Shown here: positions 12,978-19,526 of the stretch, in pieces
How the letters are laid out: each line of letters opens with the position of its first letter
Numbering within the stretch: position 1 is the first letter of the stretch
Source: a virus
Direction: 5' to 3' (one strand)
IMG/VR virus record: IMGVR_UViG_3300048804_000007
Coordinates: 1-41,400 of that record
DNA: 41,400 bases
Position numbers and translations under genes: made by a program
The notes under the pieces: model-generated
Seen by the model: the letters and a program-made list of their open reading frames with translations, nothing else
Database searches by the model: none
What the model was told of the DNA's origin: nothing

Positions 12978-13246
12978 GAGAGATAATCAAGACTTGTGAT
13001 AATTGTCAAGCGCAAACCGTGTATATCGGCTATGAACCCTGCCATAGTTGCAATAGAGGCAGGGAGGGAATGGATAACGAGATTATGAAAGATAATTGGA
13101 TTGCGTCTGACTTGTACAAGGCAGAACAGGAAGCCGCCCGCCTCCGCGCCATCATCGAGGGGTTCCCGTGTTACAGGCTGCAAATATATGGGCAAGAGTG
13201 TCAAGGTTCTCCTCATGGTTTATGTCCATCATGCAAGGCAAAATAG
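12974..13246 (+). CDS. Cysteine-rich zinc-binding candidate (90 aa)
   Basis: It is coupled by ATGA. Four CxxC-type pairs or partial pairs occur: CDNC near the start, CHSC at about residue 23, single cysteines in the middle, and CPSC at the C-terminus. A helix (KAEQEAARLRAIIEG) separates the two cysteine regions. This suggests two zinc ribbons joined by a helix. Confidence 0.6.
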   Translation: MREIIKTCDNCQAQTVYIGYEPCHSCNRGREGMDNEIMKDNWIASDLYKAEQEAARLRAIIEGFPCYRLQIYGQECQGSPHGLCPSCKAK

Positions 13247-13263
13247 GAAGCGAGGGAGGGGAG

Positions 13264-13569
13264 ATGAATAATTTAGGAAAAATTAGATTGCTTTATGACA
13301 AGGACAGGGAGATATCCAAACTCAAATATCTCTTGTCAAACCTCAAGAATAAATTCCGCAATGGAATTAATGAGATTGAAGATGTGGAAAAACAAAAGAT
13401 GTCAGGACAGTATGCACTGTTCGGCTTGGATGGCAGAGGACGATACGCCTGCCGGATGGTATGTGATCCATATAAAGATGAAGATATATCCGATGAAATT
13501 ATGAACGATGTAGTTCTCATAGTTCCATTGCCGGATTTCAAGACAGTAAAAGAATTTGATGGATTTTAA
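13264..13569 (+). CDS. Hypothetical protein (101 aa)
   Basis: The frame is open upstream to 13168, but GAGGGAGGGGAG just before ATG 13264 decides the start. The N-terminal half is a helical hairpin (YDKDREISKLKYLLSNLKNK) and the C-terminal half is strand-rich with IVPLPDF. No family is recognised. It is the last gene before the intergenic RNA element. Confidence 0.6.
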   Translation: MNNLGKIRLLYDKDREISKLKYLLSNLKNKFRNGINEIEDVEKQKMSGQYALFGLDGRGRYACRMVCDPYKDEDISDEIMNDVVLIVPLPDFKTVKEFDGF

Positions 13570-13599
13570 AAGTCAACAAGATAAACGGGGAGATGCGCC

Positions 13600-13704
13600 A
13601 TGGATAAGAAACAGATAATGGGGTTTGACAAAACAACTTCATGTGATACAATAACTTCAAAGGTGTTAGAATCGCCTCTAAAAGCTGGAGTTATAAAAAC
13701 ATGA
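13600..13704 (+). CDS. Possible leader peptide (34 aa)
   Basis: ATG at 13600 has GGGGAG nine bases upstream and the frame runs 34 codons to TGA at 13702. It contains the promoter at 13625-13652 and the left arms of the helices of the RNA element. It resembles no protein; if translated it could influence which RNA structure forms, as in attenuation, but that is speculative. Confidence 0.3.
   Translation: MDKKQIMGFDKTTSCDTITSKVLESPLKAGVIKT
13625..13652 (+). promoter_or_regulatory. Sigma70-type promoter before the RNA element/HNH gene
   Basis: A perfect -35 TTGACA (13625-13630) and -10 TACAAT (13647-13652, five of six) are separated by 16 bases. The predicted transcript starts at about 13659, immediately before the structured element. 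This gives the HNH gene, or the RNA, its own promoter within the early operon. Confidence 0.75.
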
Positions 13705-13799
13705 ATACTGGGCTTGTCATTGCGTTGCCGTCAGTCTTTTCCGCAAAGGAAAACTCCAGCACGGATTCTACTTCGCAAGGGCAAGCCCTCTTTATTTAT
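13659..13799 (+). ncRNA. Structured RNA element upstream of the HNH gene
   Basis: Set A: GGGCTTGTC (13710-13718) pairs with GGCAAGCCC (13780-13788), extended by TTGCG/CGCAA after one mismatch, enclosing CCGT/ACGG and an apical TTTTCC-GCAAA-GGAAAA hairpin; a T-rich TCTTTATTTAT follows. Set B: TAGAATC (13667-13673) with GATTCTA (13764-13770), and CTGGAGTT (13685-13692) with AACTCCAG (13752-13759). Sets A and B cross each other, so they form either a pseudoknot or alternative folds. It starts at a strong promoter and ends just before the HNH start codon. It could be an attenuator, a regulatory small RNA or a homing-element RNA. Confidence 0.6.
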
Positions 13800-13807
13800 G
13801 GTGAATT

Positions 13808-14320
13808 ATGAAAAACACCGCAATGTGTCTTGGTAAGAGTATTGAAGGATATGATAATTATCTTATTTTTTTAACTGGTGAAATATACGGAAATTGCAGA
13901 AAAAGATTCCTTTCTCCGGTGCCGAATAATTGGGGATACCTACGTGTTGAACTAAGCAAAAACGGGGAACAGATTACAAAAATGGTTCATAGGCTTGTAG
14001 TGGAAGCCCATATCGGGAAAATACCTAGCGGTAAAGTTGTCAATCATAAAGATGGAAATAAGCAAAATAACAATCTGAATAATCTTGAAGTTGTAACAGC
14101 TTCGGAAAATGAAAGACACGCGGTTAAAAACGGGTTCGCGTTTCATAAACATGGCTATGGTTCTCTACTTCAAAAGACGATTAGTGGGGATATTGTGGCT
14201 CAACATGGAACAACGCGTGATGCCGCAAGGACAATGAATTGCCATCAATCTTCGATATGCAAGTCTATTGCATTAGGGCGTAAATGTAAAGGCTATATTT
14301 TTCAATGGGAGAAACAATGA
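13808..14320 (+). CDS. HNH homing endonuclease, NUMOD-type (170 aa)
   Basis: The N-terminal part resembles a NUMOD4-like segment (LTGEIYGNCRKRFLSP). The HNH core follows, with HRLVVEAHIG (H61), VVNHKDGNKQNNNLNNLEVV (N79, H80) and TASENERHA. The C-terminal 50 residues resemble a NUMOD1-like helix-turn-helix (RDAARTMNCHQSSICKSI). Such genes are selfish mobile genes that cut DNA at unoccupied sites. It has no purine-rich RBS close to the ATG. No group I intron core was found around it, so it seems free-standing. Confidence 0.85.
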   Translation: MKNTAMCLGKSIEGYDNYLIFLTGEIYGNCRKRFLSPVPNNWGYLRVELSKNGEQITKMVHRLVVEAHIGKIPSGKVVNHKDGNKQNNNLNNLEVVTASENERHAVKNGFAFHKHGYGSLLQKTISGDIVAQHGTTRDAARTMNCHQSSICKSIALGRKCKGYIFQWEKQ

Positions 14321-14577
14321 AAAACAAAATACTTGAGTGGATTTGTATTGAACTTGAAGGTGTTTGCGATCCTAGCACATGTCCTTGTAGCACAAAATTA
14401 AAATTATCAAGGATGCTGGACTCCTACCGTGATTCCATCGTGGATTCTGCGCCCGGACTTGACATGATGATACCCGAAAAAACCGAACCGAAAGAAGGAA
14501 GGAAACAATTAATTGGATGGAATGCCGCATGTAAAGAAGTCGAGGCATGGAAGAAAGAGAAAAAGGAGGGCGGGTGA
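14317..14577 (+). CDS. Small hypothetical protein (86 aa)
   Basis: ATG at 14317 overlaps the HNH stop (ATGA), chosen over an upstream in-frame ATG at 14305. Four cysteines cluster at residues 8-22 (including CDPSTCPC), and the C-terminus is a lysine-rich helix (WNAACKEVEAWKKEKK). No family is recognised. Confidence 0.55.
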   Translation: MKNKILEWICIELEGVCDPSTCPCSTKLKLSRMLDSYRDSIVDSAPGLDMMIPEKTEPKEGRKQLIGWNAACKEVEAWKKEKKEGG

Positions 14578-14579
14578 GT

Positions 14580-14798
14580 ATGAAACTTTACTATGTTGAA
14601 TATCTGGTTTGGGGCAAAGAACGGTATGAAAAAGGAGAAGCAATCCAACAGGCAACGCAATACGATGTCATTGTCGAGGCGGACGATCTGATAACCGCCG
14701 GAACCCGTGCCGTTGGCAGTCGGGAGAAGACAGAATTAAGGGTGGTTAAATATATCGGTTGCGTAGGGGTTAGACAACCAAACAGGAAGGGCAATTGA
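14580..14798 (+). CDS. Small hypothetical protein (72 aa)
   Basis: AAAAGGAGGG upstream and ATG at 14580 decide the start; the frame is also open further upstream to 14547. The product reads as a small alpha/beta domain (MKLYYVEYLVWG, YDVIVEADDLITAG, LRVVKYIG). Its strand pattern resembles small phage proteins that follow a V-x-A-D-D-xx-TA motif. Function unknown. Confidence 0.55.
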   Translation: MKLYYVEYLVWGKERYEKGEAIQQATQYDVIVEADDLITAGTRAVGSREKTELRVVKYIGCVGVRQPNRKGN

Positions 14799-14799
14799 C

Positions 14800-15096
14800 A
14801 TGCCAATTTGCAAGATGACCGATATGGAGGGGATGCCGAGATCTTGTTTGGAATGTTCCGTAGGTTGCAATGTGCATTTGGAATGGCTTGAAAAAACCAC
14901 AGCTAACACCGATGAAGAGTGGGAAGATATGAAAAGATATGTTGCGGATAAAAGACACGAAACCTGCCCCCTCTTTGCCAGGCCTTCAAGGGATGAGGCG
15001 TATAAAATATTATGCACTGCTTTTCCTAATAATTGGGGAGCGATAACATCCGAACTGCTTGACAAGCTCGGGTACGGGGAGGGGAAATATGATTAA
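14800..15096 (+). CDS. Cysteine-rich hypothetical protein (98 aa)
   Basis: AGGAAGGG precedes ATG 14800. The N-terminal half has CLECSVGC and more cysteines that may bind metal; the middle is acidic (NTDEEWEDMKRY). It ends eight bases inside the adenine methyltransferase gene. No family is recognised. Confidence 0.55.
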   Translation: MPICKMTDMEGMPRSCLECSVGCNVHLEWLEKTTANTDEEWEDMKRYVADKRHETCPLFARPSRDEAYKILCTAFPNNWGAITSELLDKLGYGEGKYD

Positions 15097-15745
15097 CATG
15101 CACATGGGTGACTGTATGGAGGCAATGACTAAGATGCCGGACAAGGCGTTCGAGCTGGCGATTGTAGATCCGCCGTATGGGATTGGCGCAGGAAAGGCGC
15201 AACAAGGAAAATGGATATCATCTCGCATGGAGAAAAAGGAGTGGGATAAGGCAATTCCGAGTCCTGAATATTTCAACGAGCTTCTTAGAGTGTCCAAAGA
15301 ACAAATTATTTTTGGTGGAAATTATTTTAATTTGCGTCCGTCACGGTGTTTTATTGTTTGGGATAAAGGTGCTGGATTTTTAGGTCGCGATTTTGCGGAA
15401 TGTGAAATAGCGTGGTGTTCTAGGGATGGCAATGCTAAAATATTTAAATATGATCCTTTAAGCAACGGCGATTATCATAATAAAATCCACCCCACCCAGA
15501 AACCCGTCGCCCTTTACAAATGGCTCCTGCAAGACTACGCCAAGCAGGGTGATAAAATACTCGACACCCACGGCGGTTCGGGCAGTATTTGCATAGCTTG
15601 CCATGATTTAGGGTTCGATCTTGATTGGATGGAGTTGGATAAGGATTACTACGATGCAGCGGTGAAACGCTTCGAGAAGCACAAGCTCCAGCCTGACATG
15701 TTCCAGGCGAAAAAGGAAGAAATTATTCAGGAAAACTTAATATAA
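15089..15745 (+). CDS. DNA N6-adenine methyltransferase, beta class (218 aa)
   Basis: I chose ATG 15089, preceded by GGGGAGGGGAA, over an upstream ATG at 15059. The catalytic motif DPPYG (residues 27-31) comes before the AdoMet-binding motif DTHGGSGS (159-166), the order of beta-class methyltransferases. HPTQKPVALYKWLL (residues about 134-147) is the characteristic motif X-like segment before motif I. DTHGGSGS replaces the usual D-x-F-x-G-S/T-G, with histidine for the aromatic residue. It probably methylates adenine in phage DNA for anti-restriction or replication control. Confidence 0.9.
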   Translation: MINMHMGDCMEAMTKMPDKAFELAIVDPPYGIGAGKAQQGKWISSRMEKKEWDKAIPSPEYFNELLRVSKEQIIFGGNYFNLRPSRCFIVWDKGAGFLGRDFAECEIAWCSRDGNAKIFKYDPLSNGDYHNKIHPTQKPVALYKWLLQDYAKQGDKILDTHGGSGSICIACHDLGFDLDWMELDKDYYDAAVKRFEKHKLQPDMFQAKKEEIIQENLI

Positions 15746-15754
15746 GGAGGTGGA

Positions 15755-16462
15755 ATGCCGAATGAATTACACACGATGCCGTTGAACTGTGAAATACTGC
15801 TTTCAAGCAGAAGTTTTCGGCGGATGAAATGGGACGAAAAAGGTGCATATCTAATCCTCCTTGCAGAGGCATGGCTGGACGGTGCGCGTCTGGAAAATAA
15901 CCCGGATGAACTCCGGGAACTGCTCGGGGTGTCAGAGGATGCCGCGTGGAGCAGAATACGGAAATTTGTAATTGAGAAGATGTTTATCCCGTCAGAGGAC
16001 GGGAAGTATTTGATGAATTCCAAGCAAACAGAGGTTTACAAGGAAGTCATCGCAAGACACAGGATGTTTTCGGAAAATGGCAGAAAAGGAAATGATATCA
16101 GGTGGCAATCTCAAGGCGATGGCAGGGCGATGTTAAGGCGATCGCATCCAAATCCAAATCCAAATCCAAATCCAAATCCAAATCCACACACACAAGAGCG
16201 CGCGGGTGTATTGAGAAATTTTAATCCACTGGAAAAAGAACCAACGCCTGAAAACGTAAAAGCAGAGGCCGAATTGAAATGTATCATCTGCACGATTGAG
16301 CGGTGCAGGGAGTTTGTGGATCACTACGCTTCGACGGGATGGCGACTCCCGAGCGGGGCTTTTATCACCGACTGGCGAAGGCGTGTTCAGGGTTTCATGG
16401 AAAAAGAAAGCAAATTTTCAAGCAACGGGAAACAAGTAAAAAGGGTTAAATGTGATATATGA
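15755..16462 (+). CDS. DUF1376-type replication-initiator-like protein (235 aa)
   Basis: Residues 1-110 fit DUF1376 (LSSRSFRRMKWDEKGAYLIL, LRELLGVSEDAAW), a winged-helix-like domain common in phage replication regions. A (Pro-Asn)6-7 linker follows at residues 131-145. The C-terminal region (CREFVDHYASTGWRLPSG, ITDWRRRVQGF) matches the short motif found at the end of phage initiator/DnaD-like proteins that recruit helicase. AAGGAGGT precedes the start. No helicase, primase or polymerase is encoded nearby, so it likely recruits host replication enzymes. Confidence 0.75.
   Translation: MPNELHTMPLNCEILLSSRSFRRMKWDEKGAYLILLAEAWLDGARLENNPDELRELLGVSEDAAWSRIRKFVIEKMFIPSEDGKYLMNSKQTEVYKEVIARHRMFSENGRKGNDIRWQSQGDGRAMLRRSHPNPNPNPNPNPNPHTQERAGVLRNFNPLEKEPTPENVKAEAELKCIICTIERCREFVDHYASTGWRLPSGAFITDWRRRVQGFMEKESKFSSNGKQVKRVKCDI
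16146..16187 (+). repeat. Hexanucleotide microsatellite (ATCCAA)n
   Basis: Six perfect ATCCAA units plus one ATCCAC encode an alternating Asn-Pro linker in the replication protein. A six-base unit changes linker length without breaking the frame. Confidence 0.9.
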
Positions 16463-17151
16463 AATTTGAGAACTTCAAATCTAATTTTGAGGCCGCATTC
16501 CAGCAAGGTATGAAAGGCGAAGGGAGCTGGATTGACACGATAGAGGCCGAAGAGGAAAGCGTGGTGCAGGAAGCCTTGTCAATGTCAGCCGAAATTTTCC
16601 TCATGAAACGACAGGCCGGAATCCATTGGAATCCGCCAGGGCTGAAAGAATTCAAATGGGAGCTTGTTAAAGTCAAAAAGGATAGGAGAAGAGACAGTTT
16701 AAACCTCTGCCAGTCCTCATGCCGCCTATGTAGGGGAACATCGGGGCTCCTGATAGTCGAGCATCATTTGACTGGAAAAGTTCTGAATCCTAACCGACCG
16801 GAGCCGATACCGGAAATTGAATTGTATATCAAGTTTGCAGCGTGTCCGGAGAAATCCAAATCATCAGTCAGTTATTACGGCTGGCCAATGGACACGGCAA
16901 TTGTCGAGATCCGGCAATACCTCTGGCTCTGTGATGCACTGGCACAGCAGCAGAAGACCGGAAAACTGCCAGTAAAGCCCGAATTCTGCGATATTCCGCA
17001 GATGGATAGGGTTTGTCCTGGGTGTGGGGCAAGTATGCGTTTAAACGCGGTTCCTGAATGCCTTGGACTTTTAAAGGGGCTGGGTAATTCTTTTGACGGA
17101 CTTTTAGAAAGTATTGTCTGTGATAATTGCTTTGAGAGGCGGTATGCATGA
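16459..17151 (+). CDS. Hypothetical zinc-binding protein of the replication region (230 aa)
   Basis: ATG at 16459 overlaps the previous stop by four bases. Two cysteine groups are visible: CQSSCRLC around residue 84 and a CPGCG...CDNC pair near the C-terminus (residues about 192 and 222), suggesting zinc-finger domains. The first 70 residues are helical. No catalytic motif is recognised. Its position after the initiator-like gene suggests a helper in replication, such as a helicase loader, but that is inference. Confidence 0.6.
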   Translation: MKFENFKSNFEAAFQQGMKGEGSWIDTIEAEEESVVQEALSMSAEIFLMKRQAGIHWNPPGLKEFKWELVKVKKDRRRDSLNLCQSSCRLCRGTSGLLIVEHHLTGKVLNPNRPEPIPEIELYIKFAACPEKSKSSVSYYGWPMDTAIVEIRQYLWLCDALAQQQKTGKLPVKPEFCDIPQMDRVCPGCGASMRLNAVPECLGLLKGLGNSFDGLLESIVCDNCFERRYA

Positions 17152-17327
17152 GCTACACGGCGAGAGAAAAACAGGAGAATGATACAAATGAAATGTGGAC
17201 GCGAAAAGACCGCATTGAACGCGGCAAACGGTATGAGACAGGCTTGAAGGTCGAAATGTTCTTGTATTGCCCCAAAGAACGCAAGGAAACGGCAAAGCAA
17301 CAAATAAAAGAAAGGAAGGAAGTATGA
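17148..17327 (+). CDS. Small basic hypothetical protein (59 aa)
   Basis: ATG at 17148 overlaps the TGA of the preceding gene. The product is highly charged and helical with a single cysteine. It ends in a lysine/glutamate-rich helix that overlaps the RBS of the next gene. No family is recognised. Confidence 0.5.
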   Translation: MSYTAREKQENDTNEMWTRKDRIERGKRYETGLKVEMFLYCPKERKETAKQQIKERKEV

Positions 17328-17539
17328 AAGTCTTTATTTGGAAAGAAGTTAAAAAAGTATCAGATCGTTATCATTCGCAAGGCGGATTAGTGGTTTTTGC
17401 AAAAGACGAGAACAGGGCAAGGCAATTAGCCAATTCACAAGAATACATCGAAATTCAAAAATCGGAAAAGGTTAATGAAGTGCGGGATGCAAGCGGAGAT
17501 GAAGCGGTTTTTATATTCCCCGATGCGGGATGTTGCTAA
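17324..17539 (+). CDS. Small hypothetical protein (71 aa)
   Basis: AAGGAAGGAAGT before ATG 17324 and the ATGA overlap decide the start. The product is a small alpha/beta protein (MKVFIWKEVKKV, GGLVVFAKDENRARQLA) ending in FPDAGCC. The two terminal cysteines are conspicuous. Function unknown. Confidence 0.55.
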   Translation: MKVFIWKEVKKVSDRYHSQGGLVVFAKDENRARQLANSQEYIEIQKSEKVNEVRDASGDEAVFIFPDAGCC

Positions 17540-17551
17540 AAAGGAAGGTGT

Positions 17552-17565
17552 ACGGGAATTCCCGT
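17552..17565. promoter_or_regulatory. 14-bp perfect palindrome
   Basis: ACGGGAATTCCCGT is a perfect inverted repeat in the 60-base gap between two genes, preceded by GGAAGGTGT and followed by AT-rich sequence. It could be an operator or a hairpin. No promoter elements are evident next to it. Confidence 0.35.
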
Positions 17566-17599
17566 TAACCAGTTAATATTTACAATTAAAGAAGGAAGT

Positions 17600-17797
17600 A
17601 TGGGAAAAGAAATAGATTCAAAGGATTCAATAGAACTGGCTATCAGGGGCGAAATGGTGGCGAAAAGCGCACTTGAACTGTTAAACGGGCACATGGACAC
17701 GACTTTAGCAAGGTTGTATTTCGTTGAGATAGTCAAAGGGTTGAAGGAACTTGATGTACTTATAACACGACTTGAAAACGGTAAGGGAGAAAAATGA
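17600..17797 (+). CDS. Small helical hypothetical protein (65 aa)
   Basis: GAAGGAAG precedes ATG 17600. The product is an acidic, all-helical 65-residue protein (IELAIRGEMVAKSALELLNG, LARLYFVEIVKGLKELDVLI). No family is recognised. It is coupled by ATGA to the membrane protein that follows. Confidence 0.55.
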   Translation: MGKEIDSKDSIELAIRGEMVAKSALELLNGHMDTTLARLYFVEIVKGLKELDVLITRLENGKGEK

Positions 17798-17964
17798 TGA
17801 CTTACTTGAAATTCATGTTTGAGAGCTGGCAGCACTATTTCGGATGCCTGGTGCTTGTTATAGGAGCCGGATATCTGTTAGATAGTTTTATGATGTCATG
17901 TGAGCGAGTTATCACGGGGATCGGCAGGTTTCTTGTGGTTGCGGCAGGGTGGGGGAGAAGGTAA
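17794..17964 (+). CDS. Small membrane protein (56 aa)
   Basis: ATG at 17794 overlaps the preceding TGA. The 56-residue product has one clear hydrophobic helix (CLVLVIGAGYLLDSF) and a second weaker one near the C-terminus (GRFLVVAAGWG). Function unknown. Confidence 0.5.
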   Translation: MMTYLKFMFESWQHYFGCLVLVIGAGYLLDSFMMSCERVITGIGRFLVVAAGWGRR

Positions 17965-18028
17965 GGGAAGGGAAAACCATACAAGGAAAGGGATGGGGTG
18001 TGAAGAATACAATACAGGAGTTAAGAGG

Positions 18029-18208
18029 ATGTGGAATTTTATCGACAAGTTAAAAAGTATTGAGTTGACATGGGATAATGACTATGGGTGCAATCATCGC
18101 CGCGGGTGGTCTATCACTTATCGCGGCTGCGTAATTGCAGAACTTGAGAAATACTTGATTATTGCGATATGGAAAGCAATAAAAGAGGTAAGACGATGGG
18201 AAGTATAG
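18029..18208 (+). CDS. Small hypothetical protein (59 aa)
   Basis: The frame is open from 17900, but CAGGAGTTAAGAGG before ATG 18029 gives the best start; ATG 17993 is an alternative. The product begins MWNFIDKLKSIELTW and ends in a helix (LEKYLIIAIWKAIKEVRRW). No family is recognised. Confidence 0.45.
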   Translation: MWNFIDKLKSIELTWDNDYGCNHRRGWSITYRGCVIAELEKYLIIAIWKAIKEVRRWEV

Positions 18209-18318
18209 CCAAGGCATACGAGGCGTTGAGTCCTATGTGGTGCGCGTTAGGTGGAAAATTCAAAAGTTTTCATCTCTACGGCTATCGCCATACGACCTTA
18301 GCGCCCAGATCTTCGTAA
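18196..18318 (+). CDS. Small hypothetical protein (40 aa)
   Basis: ATG at 18196 follows AGAGGTAAGACG and overlaps the previous gene. The 40-residue product has no recognisable feature and may not be a real gene; it fills most of the gap before the HNH endonuclease. Confidence 0.3.
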   Translation: MGSIAKAYEALSPMWCALGGKFKSFHLYGYRHTTLAPRSS

Positions 18319-18352
18319 ATTTTCACCGGAAATGGCAAAACGATAAGGACTT

Positions 18353-18685
18353 ATGAGAAAACTATCTGAAAAACCTATAGGGCGGACACTTGAAAGCGGT
18401 GACAAAAAGGGCTGGGAACGGTCAAAAACCGAGGAATATGCCCGGCTTCATACGTCTGACCGCTGGAAAAAGTTAAGGGAATTGCAGCTTTCCGAGTTCC
18501 CTTTATGCGAAATAAAGAACTGCGACCATCCGGCGGTGGAGGTTCACAGGGTAGACCCGAAGCGGACGGACTTGTTTTATGAGAGAATCAATCATCGGAG
18601 TATTTGTGAGCGGCATCATAAACAGATCGGCGTATTATTGAAGATGAAACAGGAGACTAAACATTTATTTAAGGAAAGGAATTAA
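18353..18685 (+). CDS. HNH endonuclease, terminase-associated type (110 aa)
   Basis: The short HNH domain contains SDRWKKLRELQLSEFPLC, then AVEVHRVD (H65), RINHRSICERHHK (N80/H81 and H88/H89). Only one clear zinc CxxC-like half remains (CEIKNC), as in many small phage HNH proteins. It sits two genes upstream of the terminase, the location where such nucleases support DNA packaging in HK97-like phages. This contrasts with the selfish HNH at 13808. Confidence 0.82.
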   Translation: MRKLSEKPIGRTLESGDKKGWERSKTEEYARLHTSDRWKKLRELQLSEFPLCEIKNCDHPAVEVHRVDPKRTDLFYERINHRSICERHHKQIGVLLKMKQETKHLFKERN

Positions 18686-18686
18686 C

Positions 18687-18920
18687 ATGGCGTTTTTAAA
18701 ACGGGACTACAACCCAGAAACAAGCGCGGCAATTCTTGAAGCGTTGGGACTTGAAAATCTTAATGTATCAGAGGTGACAATAAAATTTACACCCTTGAAT
18801 CCTCCAATAGCTAATGTTCAAATTCAGCTTTGGGACAGGCAGGCAGGGGATGTGATTAAAATATTGCGAGACAAAACAAATCCAGAGGATTTAAAAAAGG
18901 AGTCAACATGTCAGGCGTAG
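18687..18920 (+). CDS. Hypothetical protein before the terminase (77 aa)
   Basis: AAAGGAA precedes the ATG. The product is mixed alpha/beta with repeated strand-like segments (VSEVTIKFTPL, NVQIQLWDRQ) and a C-terminal acidic helix. It overlaps the small terminase gene by 13 bases, suggesting coupled expression. No family is recognised. Confidence 0.55.
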   Translation: MAFLKRDYNPETSAAILEALGLENLNVSEVTIKFTPLNPPIANVQIQLWDRQAGDVIKILRDKTNPEDLKKESTCQA

Positions 18921-19399
18921 CAGGTAGAAGCGGCGGTAAGAAAACCCCGACGGCGATACTATTGAAACGCGGGGCGTGGCGCGGCAAGGTTCGCAAAGGT
19001 ACGGAACCCGAAGTCATGCTGGACCGGTTCGTGGTGCCGGCAAACCTGTCCAAGGAAGTGCAGGCGTACTACAACGCGAACCTTTCGGACTTCAAGGCCA
19101 GGGGGATACTGAGCGACACCGACAGCATAGCGTTTGAAATGCTGGCCAAGGCGTTCGCCAGATGGAGGGCTGTGGATGCGCTGTTAAGGAACGGCGACAA
19201 CGAGATCGCCCGTATGTTCGGCAAGGTCGTGGATAAATTCGGGAATGAGCATCTAGCCATAACAGACATGGCATCGGAGGAAAAGGAACGGTTCAGGATC
19301 CTGAAGGACATGCTGATCCAGTTCGGGTTTACGCCCGTGACCCGTGCAAACGTGAATAAGACGGACGTGAGGAATATTAAAACCAACAAGGTAACGTAA
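18908..19399 (+). CDS. Terminase small subunit, P27 family-like (163 aa)
   Basis: The start follows AAAAGGAG. The N-terminus is the glycine/arginine-rich SGVAGRSGGKKTPTAILLKR seen in P27-type subunits, followed by a helical core (LSKEVQAYYNANL, GILSDTDSIAFEMLAKAFARW) and an extended C-terminus. The small subunit recognises the packaging site and delivers DNA to the large subunit. Position directly before the large terminase agrees. A strong terminator follows the gene. Confidence 0.82.
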   Translation: MSGVAGRSGGKKTPTAILLKRGAWRGKVRKGTEPEVMLDRFVVPANLSKEVQAYYNANLSDFKARGILSDTDSIAFEMLAKAFARWRAVDALLRNGDNEIARMFGKVVDKFGNEHLAITDMASEEKERFRILKDMLIQFGFTPVTRANVNKTDVRNIKTNKVT

Positions 19400-19460
19400 A
19401 AAGTAAAAAAATAGCGAAAAAACGAGATCGGACTAATTACCCGGTCAAGTGAGAAATCAA

Positions 19461-19500
19461 AGAGCCGTTCAGGGCTGAACACCTGACGGCTCTTTTTTTT
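19461..19500 (+). terminator. Strong intrinsic terminator between the terminase genes
   Basis: A 12-base-pair stem (AGAGCCGT-T-CAGG at 19461-19473 with CCTGACGGCTCT at 19482-19493, one bulged T) encloses an eight-base loop and is followed by eight Ts. It is the strongest terminator in the window. It lies 27 bases before the large terminase start. Confidence 0.9.
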
Positions 19501-19526
19501 CGCCCTGTAACATTAAAGGGGTTGAA

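Noticed and set aside
13168-13263. Upstream extension of the 13264 gene
   Set aside because: It overlaps the 12974-13246 gene; GAGGGAGGGGAG just before 13264 is the clear start signal.
13600-14320. Group I intron containing the HNH gene
   Set aside because: No P3-P7-like core or guanosine-binding segment was seen, the flanking genes are not split, and the helices found form a compact element upstream only.
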